Positions 25,711 to 34,011 of a DNA stretch of 64,000 nt are shown piece by piece. Source of the DNA: an uncultured Bacteroidia bacterium (GTDB taxonomy: Bacteria > Bacteroidota > Bacteroidia > Bacteroidales > F082); assembly GCA_902800965.1 (NCBI GenBank), contig CADCGK010000008.1:1-64000 (forward strand). The letters run 5' to 3'. A program made the translations under genes and the position numbers. A model generated the notes under the pieces. That model saw only the letters and a program-made list of their open reading frames with translations, was not told the DNA's origin and did no database searches. Numbering within the stretch: the first letter of the stretch is position 1; every line of letters begins with the position of its first letter.

Positions 25711-26553
25711 ATGTCAATCAACGAATTGAAACGGGTAGCCTCACAGGTGCGTCGCGATATCATCCGCATGGTACACGGATGCCAATCGGGTCACCCTGGC
25801 GGCTCACTGGGAGCGACCGATTTAGTCACTGCCCTTTATTTTGATCAAATGCAGATCGACCCTGCTAATTTCCGAATGGACGGCGATGGTGAGGACATGT
25901 TTTTCCTCTCCAACGGCCATATCAGCCCCATGTTTTACAGTATTTTGGCCCGTCGTGGCTATTTTCCCGTGAGCGAATTGGCAACATTCCGTAGGCTAGG
26001 GACGCGCCTTCAGGGGCACCCGACCACAGCTGAAGGACTTCCTGGCGTGCGTATCGCCTCCGGCTCTCTTGGACAAGGCCTGTCGGTGGCTGTTGGCGCC
26101 GCACAAGCCAAACGCCTCAACAATGACTCGCATCTTGTCTTCGTGTTGATGGGCGATGGCGAGCAGGATGAGGGCCAAATCTGGGAAGCTGCTATGTATG
26201 CCGGTGCCAAGAAGATCGATAACCTTGTTGGCATTCTCGATTACAACAAGAAACAGATCGATGGTCCCACCGATGAGGTGATGAACCTCGGCGACATGCG
26301 TGCCAAATACGAGGCTTTCGGATGGAAAGTCATCGAGCTCAATGGCAACGACATGCAGCAAGTGGTCGATGCCCTCAACCAAGCACGCAAGGGAGCTGGG
26401 CAGGGACAGCCGCAGTTGCTCTTGGCACACACCGAGATGGGTATGGGCGTCGATTTCATGATGGGTACCCACAAATGGCATGGCACACCGCCCAATGACG
26501 AACAGGCCGCCAATGCTTTATCTCAACTCGAAGAAACATTAGGAGATTATTGA
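25711..26553 (+). CDS. Transketolase, N-terminal (ThDP-binding) subunit
   Basis: 280 aa, the PP domain of a split transketolase. It carries [46 protein letters not shown] and the ThDP/Mg motif [37 protein letters not shown]. With the downstream subunit it moves two-carbon units between sugar phosphates in the non-oxidative pentose phosphate pathway. Split forms are common in Bacteroidota, Firmicutes and Archaea. The downstream subunit begins 75 nt later. Confidence 0.93.
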   Translation: MSINELKRVASQVRRDIIRMVHGCQSGHPGGSLGATDLVTALYFDQMQIDPANFRMDGDGEDMFFLSNGHISPMFYSILARRGYFPVSELATFRRLGTRLQGHPTTAEGLPGVRIASGSLGQGLSVAVGAAQAKRLNNDSHLVFVLMGDGEQDEGQIWEAAMYAGAKKIDNLVGILDYNKKQIDGPTDEVMNLGDMRAKYEAFGWKVIELNGNDMQQVVDALNQARKGAGQGQPQLLLAHTEMGMGVDFMMGTHKWHGTPPNDEQAANALSQLEETLGDY

Positions 26554-26611
26554 GAACCCTAAATGGGTTCCCTATTAATAACCGAGGGTTTGCGAGTAGC
26601 GATGCCCTCGG
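26554..26611 (+). other. Two hairpins between the transketolase subunits
   Basis: Directly after the stop codon, GAACCC/GGGTTC (26554-26570, loop TAAAT) is followed by CCGAGGG/CCCTCGG (26582-26611, 16-nt loop). The next ATG is at 26628. No T-run follows, so they are more likely RNA stability or translation elements than terminators. Confidence 0.45.
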
Positions 26612-26627
26612 ACCAAAAACAAAAACC

Positions 26628-27572
26628 ATGGAAAACGTAGAAAAAAAAGATACTAGATCAGGATTTGGTGCTGGCTTGCTGGAAGCGGGCCGTCGTAACC
26701 CCAAAGTTGTTGCCTTTTGTGCCGATCTCACAGGCTCGCTCAAAATGGGCGACTTCGCCAAAGAATTTCCGGAACGTTTCTTCCAGACCGGCATCGCTGA
26801 AGCCAATATGACCAACATGGCTGCCGGTATGGCGCTGAGCGGTTTTGTGCCTTTTACCGGCACCTTTGCTGCTTTTGCCACGGGTCGTGTGTATGACCAG
26901 ATTCGCCAATGCGTGGCTTATTCCAACAAAAACGTCAAGATCGCCGCATCCCATGCCGGTGTTACCTTGGGAGAAGATGGTGCCACCCATCAGATTTTGG
27001 AAGACATCGGCCTGATGAAGATGCTACCCAATATGACGGTCATCGTGCCTTGCGACTACAACCAAACCAAGAATGCCACCATCGCTGCCGCTGAATATGA
27101 AGGTCCTGTTTATCTTCGTTTTGGTCGTCCGAAAGTGCCGAATTTCACACCTGCTGACGAGAAGTTCGAGATCGGGAAAGCCCAACTCTTGCAGGAAGGC
27201 AAGGATGTCACCATCTTCGCTTGCGGACACCTCGTGTGGAAAGCCATGCAAGCCCTTCCGATACTTAAGGAAATGGGCATCGAGGCCGAGCTGATCAACA
27301 TCCACACTATCAAGCCGCTGGATGTGGAAGCGGTGCTAAAGTCCGTGGCCAAGACACGTTGTGTGGTGACGGCTGAAGAACATCAACGTAATGGTGGTCT
27401 TGGCGATAGTATCGCCCAAGTATTGGCCCTGAACAACCCGGCGCCCATAGAGATGGTGGCTGTCAATGATGTGTTCGGACAAAGCGGCACGCCAGATGAG
27501 TTAATGAAGGCTTATCATCTGGATACACCAGATATCGTAGAGGCGGTGAAGAAGGTGAGGGGGAGAGTTTAA
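26628..27572 (+). CDS. Transketolase, C-terminal subunit
   Basis: 314 aa starting at the ATG at 26628; the upstream in-frame extension would run through the hairpins and is not protein-like. It contains the pyrimidine-binding domain with [46 protein letters not shown] (catalytic Glu) and [16 protein letters not shown]. The transketolase C domain follows ([41 protein letters not shown]). Works as a heteromer with the 25711 gene. The stop codon abuts a heptamer repeat. Confidence 0.93.
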   Translation: MENVEKKDTRSGFGAGLLEAGRRNPKVVAFCADLTGSLKMGDFAKEFPERFFQTGIAEANMTNMAAGMALSGFVPFTGTFAAFATGRVYDQIRQCVAYSNKNVKIAASHAGVTLGEDGATHQILEDIGLMKMLPNMTVIVPCDYNQTKNATIAAAEYEGPVYLRFGRPKVPNFTPADEKFEIGKAQLLQEGKDVTIFACGHLVWKAMQALPILKEMGIEAELINIHTIKPLDVEAVLKSVAKTRCVVTAEEHQRNGGLGDSIAQVLALNNPAPIEMVAVNDVFGQSGTPDELMKAYHLDTPDIVEAVKKVRGRV

Positions 27573-27619
27573 AGCTGAAAGTTTAAAGTTTAAAGTTGAT
27601 AGTTGAAAGTTGGAAGTGA
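27571..27619. repeat. Heptamer tandem repeat, AAAGTTN type
   Basis: Seven 7-nt units from 27571: AAAGCTG, AAAGTTT, AAAGTTT, AAAGTTG, ATAGTTG, AAAGTTG, GAAGTGA. It fills the whole gap between transketolase and the phosphatase. Confidence 0.7.
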
Positions 27620-27620
27620 T

Positions 27621-28781
27621 ATGAAGAGAGTGTTTGTAATAGTATCGGTATTATTGATGATTCCATTTTTCTTTTCTTGTGAAAAGAAAGAAAAAGTTAT
27701 TGAAGAACCAAAGGCTGTCAATGTCATCTACATGATTGGTGATGGAATGGCATTGCCTCAGGTGTTTGCCACGATGCTTGCCACTGGTGAAGACCTTGCC
27801 TTTTGCCAGTTCCCCTATATTGGCGTTGTCGATACCCGTTCTGCAAGTAACGACATCACCGACTCGGCTGCTGGTGGCACGGCGCTGGCCTGTGACAAGA
27901 AAACCAAGAACGGTATGGTGGGCATGGATGTGGATACCCTGGCCATGGAAACCATCCTTGAAGTCCTTGCCGACCAAGGCAAGAGCACGGGCATCGTGGT
28001 GACCTGCTATTCGGGTCATGCCACACCTGCTGATTTCTACGCCAAGGTGCCGAAACGTAGCATGTATGAGGACATCGCCATTCAGATGGCTGAGTCTGAC
28101 AAACTCAATGTGATGATCGCCGGCGGCCGCAAATATTTCAACCAGCGTAAGGACAGCCTCGATTTGCTTGCACGTATGGAGAACGAGTTGGGATGGAAAG
28201 TCTATGACACATTAGCAGACATTGATACCACTTGCATGAAATATGCGGTGTTGGCCAACCGTGGTCACATGCCGAAGTATGAGGAGCGTGGCGACTTCCT
28301 TCCGGAAGGGGTAAAGACGGCCTTGAAGACCTTGGAACAGGACGGGGATGGCTTCTTCCTCATGGTAGAAGGATCGCAGATCGACTTTGCCTGCCATGCT
28401 GGAGATTCTGCCTGGATGGTTGACGAGACGGTTGACTTCAGCAATGCCGTTCAGGTGGCACTGGATTATGCCAAAACACACGACAACACTTTGGTGGTGG
28501 TTACGGCTGACCATGAAACGGGTGGCCTGACTATGATCGACCCTCAAGGCCATTATTCCAACGTGTCGCTCAACTATTCAACGCGCAGCCATACCTGCCT
28601 GCCTGTCATGATCTATGCTTACGGTCCTGGTGCAGAGCTCTTTACTGGTTGGATGCAGAACAACGAAGTGAAAGCGAAGATATTGAAAGCCTGCGGCATT
28701 GAAAACACTGCCGTAGTTACATCGGATGAAGAGCAAGATATCGCCCCAGTGAAAGGCAACTTCGATTCGAAACCCGATTGA
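27621..28781 (+). CDS. Alkaline phosphatase (PhoA superfamily) lipoprotein
   Basis: 386 aa from the ATG at 27621. Lipoprotein signal MKRVFVIVSVLLMIPFFFSC. Alkaline phosphatase motifs: NVIYMIGDGMALPQ (metal Asp), TDSAAGGTALA with the Ser nucleophile, SGHATPADF, VEGSQIDFACHAGD and TADHETGG. Hydrolyses phosphomonoesters, giving phosphate in the periplasm or at the surface. It has a shorter insert region than E. coli PhoA, as is usual for Bacteroidota forms. It converges on speA with no gap: its last base is 28781 and the speA stop codon begins at 28782. Confidence 0.9.
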   Translation: MKRVFVIVSVLLMIPFFFSCEKKEKVIEEPKAVNVIYMIGDGMALPQVFATMLATGEDLAFCQFPYIGVVDTRSASNDITDSAAGGTALACDKKTKNGMVGMDVDTLAMETILEVLADQGKSTGIVVTCYSGHATPADFYAKVPKRSMYEDIAIQMAESDKLNVMIAGGRKYFNQRKDSLDLLARMENELGWKVYDTLADIDTTCMKYAVLANRGHMPKYEERGDFLPEGVKTALKTLEQDGDGFFLMVEGSQIDFACHAGDSAWMVDETVDFSNAVQVALDYAKTHDNTLVVVTADHETGGLTMIDPQGHYSNVSLNYSTRSHTCLPVMIYAYGPGAELFTGWMQNNEVKAKILKACGIENTAVVTSDEEQDIAPVKGNFDSKPD

Positions 28782-30671
28782 TTAATTTTCCAGGTAGGTA
28801 TAGCCGTAAAGTCCAGACCTGTAGTTGGAGAGGAACTCTTTCCCTTCCTCCACGCTGATCTTGCCTTCCTTGACGCACTTGGTAACCCAAGTCTCCACGG
28901 TGCGCACCAGTTTCTTTGGGCTGTATTGTACGTACTCCAGCACATCGGCCACGGTCTCGCCGTCGATGACTTGATCGATGTAGTAACCTTTCTCATCCAC
29001 GGAGACGTGCACCGCATTGGTGTCGCCGAACAGGTTGTGGAGGTCGCCGAGAATCTCTTGGTAAGCGCCGACAAGGAACACGCCGATGTAGTAGTGCTCT
29101 TTGTCGGTGAAGCTATGCAATGGGATGGTGTGTTGGGTCGATTTGGCAACGAAGTTGGTGATCTTGCCATCGCTGTCGCAGGTGATATCCTGCAAGGTGG
29201 CCAGATGGGTCGGGTTCTCGTCCAAGCGTTGGATCGGGATGATGGGGAAGAGCTGGTCGATGGCCCAGAGGTCAGGCAACGATTGGAAAAGCGAGAAGTT
29301 GCAGAAATATTTGTCGGCCAGCAGTTTCGGCAGGGAGGTGAAGTCCTCGGGAACGCGTTTCAGGCTGTTGGCGATGTGGTTCACCTCACGGGCGATGCTC
29401 CAGAACAGACGTTCAATCTTGGCGCGCGACTTGAGGTCGAGCAAACCGAGGCTAAATAGGTTGAGAGCCTCTTCGCGGATCTCCTGAGCATCGTGCCAGA
29501 TTTCCAAAGAAGAACTCTTGTTCAGCTCGTCCCATGAATCATAGAGCTCTTTGATCAGTTCGTGGTCGCTTTCTTCAGGCTCCTCATCGTCGTCCCATTC
29601 AGGGAGGGAGGTCTTCTCCAGCACTTCGAAGATGAGCACCGAGTGATGTGCAGTCAAGGCACGACCCGACTCACAAATGATGTTGGGGTGTGGCAATTCG
29701 TTCTTATCGCAGGCATCGACGATGGTATAGACAGCGTTGTTGGCGTATTCCTGGATGCTATAGTTGACAGAACTTGCGCTACTTGAGCTGGTGCCGTCGT
29801 AATCGACGCCGAGGCCGCCGCCCATGTCCACGTATTCGATATGGTAGCCCATCTTGTAGAGCTGCACATAGAACTGTGCTGCCTCACGCAAGGCCACATT
29901 AATCTTCTTGATTTTGCTGACTTGGCTGCCGATGTGGTAATGCACCAGCTTTAGGCAGTCCTTCATGTCATGTTCTTCAAGATAGTCGAGTGCTTCCAAA
30001 AGCTCTGAGGAGGTGAGGCCGAACTTGCTTCCGTCGCCGCCCGATTCTTCCCATTTTCCTGCACCGGAGCTGGCCAGTTTTATGCGGACGCCAAGGTTAG
30101 GCGTAACTTTCAGGCGCTTGGCTATCTTTGCGGTGATCTTCAGCTCGTTCAACTTCTCAATCACGATGATGATCTTACGGCCCATCTTTTGGGCAAGCAA
30201 GGCCAGCTCGATGAACTCCTCATCCTTGTAGCCGTTGCAGATGATCAGCGAATCCGAGTCGGTGCCGAGGGCGATGATGGCGTGGAGCTCTGGCTTGGAG
30301 CCGGCTTCCAGACCGATGTTGCATTTCTTGCCGTGGCTGACGATTTCTTCAACCACAGGTCGCATCTGGTTCACCTTGATGGGCATCACCACGAAGTTCT
30401 GTCCATTGAACTCATACTCCTTGGCGGCTTCTTTGAAGCAGGAATCGATTCTGTTGATGCGGTCGTCGAGGATGTCGGGGAAACGAATCAGCATGGGAGC
30501 CGAGACATCTCTTAACGACAGCTCGTCAACGAGTTCAGGAAGATCCACCGAAGCACAGCCCTCTTTGGGCGTTACCGTCATGTGGCCCTTCTCGTTGATT
30601 GAAAAATAAGTACCACCCCAGCCTTTCACGTTGTAAAGGTCTTCGGAGTCTTCAATGCGCCATTTTCTCAT
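28782..30671 (-). CDS. speA: Biosynthetic arginine decarboxylase
   Basis: PLP enzyme converting arginine to agmatine for polyamine synthesis. 629 aa from the ATG at 30671. An in-frame ATG at 30728 is upstream of the promoter and not used. Motifs: VMPIKVNQMRPVVEEI with the PLP lysine, GLEAGSKPEL, LVHYHIGSQVSKI, YVDMGGGLGVDYDG, ICESGRALTAHHSVLIFEV and GAYQEILGDLHNLFGDTNAVHV. The length matches the SpeA family (about 630-660). No speB or speE is adjacent. Confidence 0.95.
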   Translation of the reverse strand: MRKWRIEDSEDLYNVKGWGGTYFSINEKGHMTVTPKEGCASVDLPELVDELSLRDVSAPMLIRFPDILDDRINRIDSCFKEAAKEYEFNGQNFVVMPIKVNQMRPVVEEIVSHGKKCNIGLEAGSKPELHAIIALGTDSDSLIICNGYKDEEFIELALLAQKMGRKIIIVIEKLNELKITAKIAKRLKVTPNLGVRIKLASSGAGKWEESGGDGSKFGLTSSELLEALDYLEEHDMKDCLKLVHYHIGSQVSKIKKINVALREAAQFYVQLYKMGYHIEYVDMGGGLGVDYDGTSSSSASSVNYSIQEYANNAVYTIVDACDKNELPHPNIICESGRALTAHHSVLIFEVLEKTSLPEWDDDEEPEESDHELIKELYDSWDELNKSSSLEIWHDAQEIREEALNLFSLGLLDLKSRAKIERLFWSIAREVNHIANSLKRVPEDFTSLPKLLADKYFCNFSLFQSLPDLWAIDQLFPIIPIQRLDENPTHLATLQDITCDSDGKITNFVAKSTQHTIPLHSFTDKEHYYIGVFLVGAYQEILGDLHNLFGDTNAVHVSVDEKGYYIDQVIDGETVADVLEYVQYSPKKLVRTVETWVTKCVKEGKISVEEGKEFLSNYRSGLYGYTYLEN

Positions 30672-30702
30672 CGGTTTATTATTTGAATTCAACAACAGTC
30701 TG

Positions 30703-30710
30703 CAAATATA
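30703..30710 (-). promoter_or_regulatory. -7 promoter element for speA
   Basis: Minus strand TATATTTG followed by C. It lies downstream of the ATG at 30728, which decides the start at 30671. Confidence 0.6.
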
Positions 30711-30753
30711 TTTATTTTTGTTTTTCATCCCTGTTTTTTTCCTGAAAAAGCCG

Positions 30754-30761
30754 TATTTTTG
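30754..30761 (+). promoter_or_regulatory. -7 promoter element for the 30767 kinase
   Basis: TATTTTTG, only 5 nt before the ATG at 30767, so the message is leaderless or nearly so if transcription starts about 7 nt downstream. Confidence 0.55.
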
Positions 30762-30766
30762 TGGTC

Positions 30767-31603
30767 ATGAAGAAACTTATCATCGATGCGGGATCGACCA
30801 AGACGGAATGGGTCGTTTTGGATGGCGAAAGGGTGGAGGACCATATCACATTAGGTGGTTTTAATCCCAATTACAATGATAGCAATGTCTTTGTGGACCT
30901 TTTATATAAAGACTTGCCTAAGGATTTTCCGGCGGTAGATGCCGTGTATTATTACGGTTCAGGCTGTGGATCGGAAGCCAATAGGGAAGACGTCGCACAA
31001 TACCTGAAAGTGCGTTTCAAGGAAGCCCAAGTGGTGAAAGTGACTCATGACCTAATGGCAGTGTGCCATGCCTTGCTTGGACGGGAGAAAGGCGTCGCTT
31101 GTATCCTGGGAACTGGTGCCAACTCCTGCCTCTATGACGGCAGTGAGATTATTGGTCAAGGTGTGTCCTTGGGCTATCTGGTGGGCGACGAAGGAAGCGG
31201 TTGCTATATCGGCAGAAAGGTTGCCAGAGCCTATTTCTATGATCTGATGCCACTTGAACTAAAACTTTCATTCGAACAGATTTATCATTTGGAAATCAAG
31301 GATTTCATTCATAACGTGTATCATGAAAATGGGGCTTCAAGATACTTGGCGCAGTTCGCAAAATTCGCTGGTGAGCAGCAGCAACATCCTTATATGCGTC
31401 AATTGGTGAAAGAATGCTTTGAGGAGTTTATCCAGCATTTTGTGTTGCGATATCAGGACTGCCACTCATTGCCCATTAGCTTTGTCGGATCCGTGGCGTT
31501 CTATTTTCAAGAGCTGCTGAAGGAGTGCCTGGAAACAAAGGATTTGAGATTAGGCATTATTATGCAATCCCCTATGGAAGGCCTTATTAAATATTACCAG
31601 TAA
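30767..31603 (+). CDS. BadF/BadG-type ATPase, N-acetylglucosamine kinase-like
   Basis: 278 aa ASKHA-fold sugar kinase. PHOSPHATE-1 loop is LIIDAGSTKTEWVVLDG, followed by GGFNPNYND, the central THDLMAVCHALLG and the GTGANSCLYDG PHOSPHATE-2 motif. LGYLVGDEGSGCYIGRK is typical of eukaryotic-type GlcNAc kinase and MurK. It probably phosphorylates GlcNAc, and perhaps MurNAc, at C6 for salvage, feeding the GlmS/NagB branch. The ATG follows the promoter very closely, so a GTG at 30761 is excluded. Its stop lies at the edge of a 9-nt tandem repeat. Confidence 0.8.
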   Translation: MKKLIIDAGSTKTEWVVLDGERVEDHITLGGFNPNYNDSNVFVDLLYKDLPKDFPAVDAVYYYGSGCGSEANREDVAQYLKVRFKEAQVVKVTHDLMAVCHALLGREKGVACILGTGANSCLYDGSEIIGQGVSLGYLVGDEGSGCYIGRKVARAYFYDLMPLELKLSFEQIYHLEIKDFIHNVYHENGASRYLAQFAKFAGEQQQHPYMRQLVKECFEEFIQHFVLRYQDCHSLPISFVGSVAFYFQELLKECLETKDLRLGIIMQSPMEGLIKYYQ

Positions 31604-31677
31604 ATTCGTTAAATTCGTTTAATTCGCTTAATTCGCTTAATTCGCCGTTATAATTCGCCGTTATAATTCGCCGTTAT
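31603..31677. repeat. Tandem repeat with 9-nt then 13-nt units
   Basis: Four 9-nt units of AATTCGYTT type (31603-31638) are followed by three identical 13-nt units AATTCGCCGTTAT (31639-31677). The 13-nt units encode the last residues of MiaA (NYNGEL) and its stop codon. Confidence 0.75.
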
Positions 31678-32535
31678 CTCTTTGGCTGTCACCCACTGAT
31701 AGTCTTGGTCTTTCCTTAACCAGGTCATTTGCCGTTTAGCGTAATGTCTGGTGTTAAGTTTGATTTGTTCGACGGCTTCTTCCAAGCTACATTTTCCATC
31801 GAAATAATCAAATAATTCTTTGTAACCCACGGTGTTGAGTGCGTTACGGCGACGGTAAGGGTAGAGCCTTCTGGCTTCGTCCACCAAGCCTTGCGAAAGC
31901 ATGATCTCCACTCTTTTGTTGATGCGGTTGTAGAGTTCCTGCTTGTCCCACAACAGGGCGTATTTCACAATGTTAAACTCGCGCTTGACACCAGTGTTGG
32001 TGCGGAACGATGTGAAGGTCTTTCCCGTCTGGTAGCACACCTCCAAGGCACGTTGCAAACGGCGAGGGTTCTTCTGATCGACAATGGCCCAATAATCGGG
32101 ATCCAAACGCTTAACTTCCTCCTGCAAAGCGTTAATGCCGCCTTCTTTATATAACCGTTCCACTTTATTCCTGATGCTTTCCTCAATGTCGGGCATGGCG
32201 TCGATGCCTTTGCAGACGGCGTCGATGAAAAGTCCAGAGCCTCCTGTGAGAATCACATGGTCATGATCCTGGAACAATTTCTTCAGAAGCTTGATGACAT
32301 CTTGCTCGTATTGAGCTACATCATAATCATCTAAAATGCTGATATGATGAACGAAATAATGCTTTACTTCTTGTAATTCTTTAGGTGTCGGAGCGGCGGT
32401 GCCGATGCTCATTTCCTTGTAAAACTGACGACTGTCGGCATTGATGATCACCGTGTTCAAGGCCTTGGCGACCTTGATGGCGGCGGCGGTTTTGCCTGAA
32501 GCGGTGGGACCAGCGATGACGATGAGCGTTTTCAT
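31648..32535 (-). CDS. miaA: tRNA dimethylallyltransferase
   Basis: Transfers the dimethylallyl group to A37 of tRNAs reading UNN codons. 295 aa. P-loop VIAGPTASGKTAAAI at residues 6-20, NADSRQFYKEMSIGTAAP, HHISILDDYDVAQYEQD, GGSGLFIDAVCKG, NPRRLQRALEVCYQTG and the C-terminal TRHYAKRQMTWLRKD. It starts directly after the stop of cca on the same strand. The last residues are encoded by the 13-nt tandem repeat. Confidence 0.95.
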   Translation of the reverse strand: MKTLIVIAGPTASGKTAAAIKVAKALNTVIINADSRQFYKEMSIGTAAPTPKELQEVKHYFVHHISILDDYDVAQYEQDVIKLLKKLFQDHDHVILTGGSGLFIDAVCKGIDAMPDIEESIRNKVERLYKEGGINALQEEVKRLDPDYWAIVDQKNPRRLQRALEVCYQTGKTFTSFRTNTGVKREFNIVKYALLWDKQELYNRINKRVEIMLSQGLVDEARRLYPYRRRNALNTVGYKELFDYFDGKCSLEEAVEQIKLNTRHYAKRQMTWLRKDQDYQWVTAKEITANYNGEL

Positions 32536-34011
32536 TTAGACTTTATTAGGCACTGGTCCTTGATTATTTACCACCACGGGTGCCTCGATTTCCTTAACGA
32601 TGGTCAAGCCTTGCTCGGCGCCGATTTTCTTCATGAAAGCGTATGCCTCGTCAAAGCTGTTGTCGATAACGCCGTCCAGCACAGCTTCGCGGATGGCGTT
32701 CTTGATGATGCCCACCTCGCGGCCCTCGCCGATGCCGAAGGCTTCCATGATGGACTTGCCGTCGATAGGAGGTTGCCAGTTGCGGAGATGGTCCTTGGCT
32801 TCGATCTCTTTGAGCTTTTGCTCCACGATCTCGAAATTATGGTGGTATTTCTTGATTTTCTCTTCGTTTTTCGAAGTGATGTCGGCATGGCAGAGCAGCA
32901 TCAGGTCGTCGATGTCGTCGCCAGCGTCGAACAGCAGCCTTCTCACGGCGGAGTCGGTGACGATATCCTCGGCCAGCACGATGGGGCGAAGGTGGAGCAG
33001 CACCAGCTTCTCCACATATTTCATCTTCTCGTTCAGCGGCAGCTTCAGCTGGGCGAAGATCTTGGGAACCATCTTGGAGCCTTTGAACTCATGCCCATGG
33101 AAGGTCCAGCCAATGCCGTCTTCCCAACGTTTTGTCTGTGGCTTGGCAATGTCGTGTAATAGGGCGGCCCAGCGCAGCCAGAGGTTGTCGCTCGTCTCGG
33201 CCACCTGGTCGAGCACCTGCATGGTGTGGAAGAAGTTGTCCTTGTGACCTTGTCCACGGATGACCTCCACGCCTTTCAGCAAGGTGAGTTGAGGCAGGAT
33301 GTACTTCAGCAGCCCGCATTCATCCAGCAGCTCGAAGCCGATGGAAGGTCTCGACGACATCATGATCTTGTTCAGTTCCTCCGTGATGCGTTCCATGGAG
33401 ACGATCTTGATGCGTTCCGCGTTGCGCGAGATGGAGTAGAACGACTCGGGCTCGATGTAGAAATGCAGCTGAGTGGCGAAACGGATGGCCCGCATCATGC
33501 GCAGAGGGTCGTCGGAGTAGGTGATGTCAGGATCCAGGGGCGTCCTGATGGTCAGCTCCTCGAGGTCTTCCATGCCGTTGAAGGGGTCGAGGAAGGTCCC
33601 GAAGTCGTCCTCGTTGAGGCTGATGGCCATGGCGTTGATGGTGAAGTCGCGCCTATTTTGGTCGTCTTCGAGGGTGCCGTTTTCCACGACGGGTTTCCTG
33701 CTGTTGCGGTCATAGGACTCCCGACGGGCGCCGACGAACTCAATCTCGATGCTTTTGTATCTGATCATGGCCGTCCCGAAGGCGCCATAATACTTGACTT
33801 CTTTGTTTCCGGGCAGATGCGAAGCCACTTTCTTGGCTAACTCGATGCCGCTGCCCACCGTCACGATGTCGATGTCGTTTGACTTTCGGCAAAGCAGCAT
33901 GTCGCGGACGTATCCGCCGATCACATAGCCTTTGACGCCAAGTTCCTTGCAGGACCTGGATATCATTCGAAACAAGGGGTTGTCAATATGTTTTTTGAAG
34001 TCAAATTCCAT
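32536..34011 (-). CDS. cca: CCA-adding tRNA nucleotidyltransferase with HD domain
   Basis: Adds or repairs the 3' CCA of tRNAs, needed here because one tRNA-Leu in the window lacks encoded CCA. 491 aa. Class II polymerase-beta head with GYVIGGYVRDMLL and SNDIDIVTVG (metal Asp pair), VGARRESY, RRDFTINAMAISL, DPFNGMEDL, DPLRMMRAIRFATQL. HD phosphohydrolase domain at about 260-370 (WAALLHDIAKPQTK). Lies between clpC (1-nt overlap) and miaA (0-nt gap), so it is part of a three-gene operon. Confidence 0.94.
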   Translation of the reverse strand: MEFDFKKHIDNPLFRMISRSCKELGVKGYVIGGYVRDMLLCRKSNDIDIVTVGSGIELAKKVASHLPGNKEVKYYGAFGTAMIRYKSIEIEFVGARRESYDRNSRKPVVENGTLEDDQNRRDFTINAMAISLNEDDFGTFLDPFNGMEDLEELTIRTPLDPDITYSDDPLRMMRAIRFATQLHFYIEPESFYSISRNAERIKIVSMERITEELNKIMMSSRPSIGFELLDECGLLKYILPQLTLLKGVEVIRGQGHKDNFFHTMQVLDQVAETSDNLWLRWAALLHDIAKPQTKRWEDGIGWTFHGHEFKGSKMVPKIFAQLKLPLNEKMKYVEKLVLLHLRPIVLAEDIVTDSAVRRLLFDAGDDIDDLMLLCHADITSKNEEKIKKYHHNFEIVEQKLKEIEAKDHLRNWQPPIDGKSIMEAFGIGEGREVGIIKNAIREAVLDGVIDNSFDEAYAFMKKIGAEQGLTIVKEIEAPVVVNNQGPVPNKV

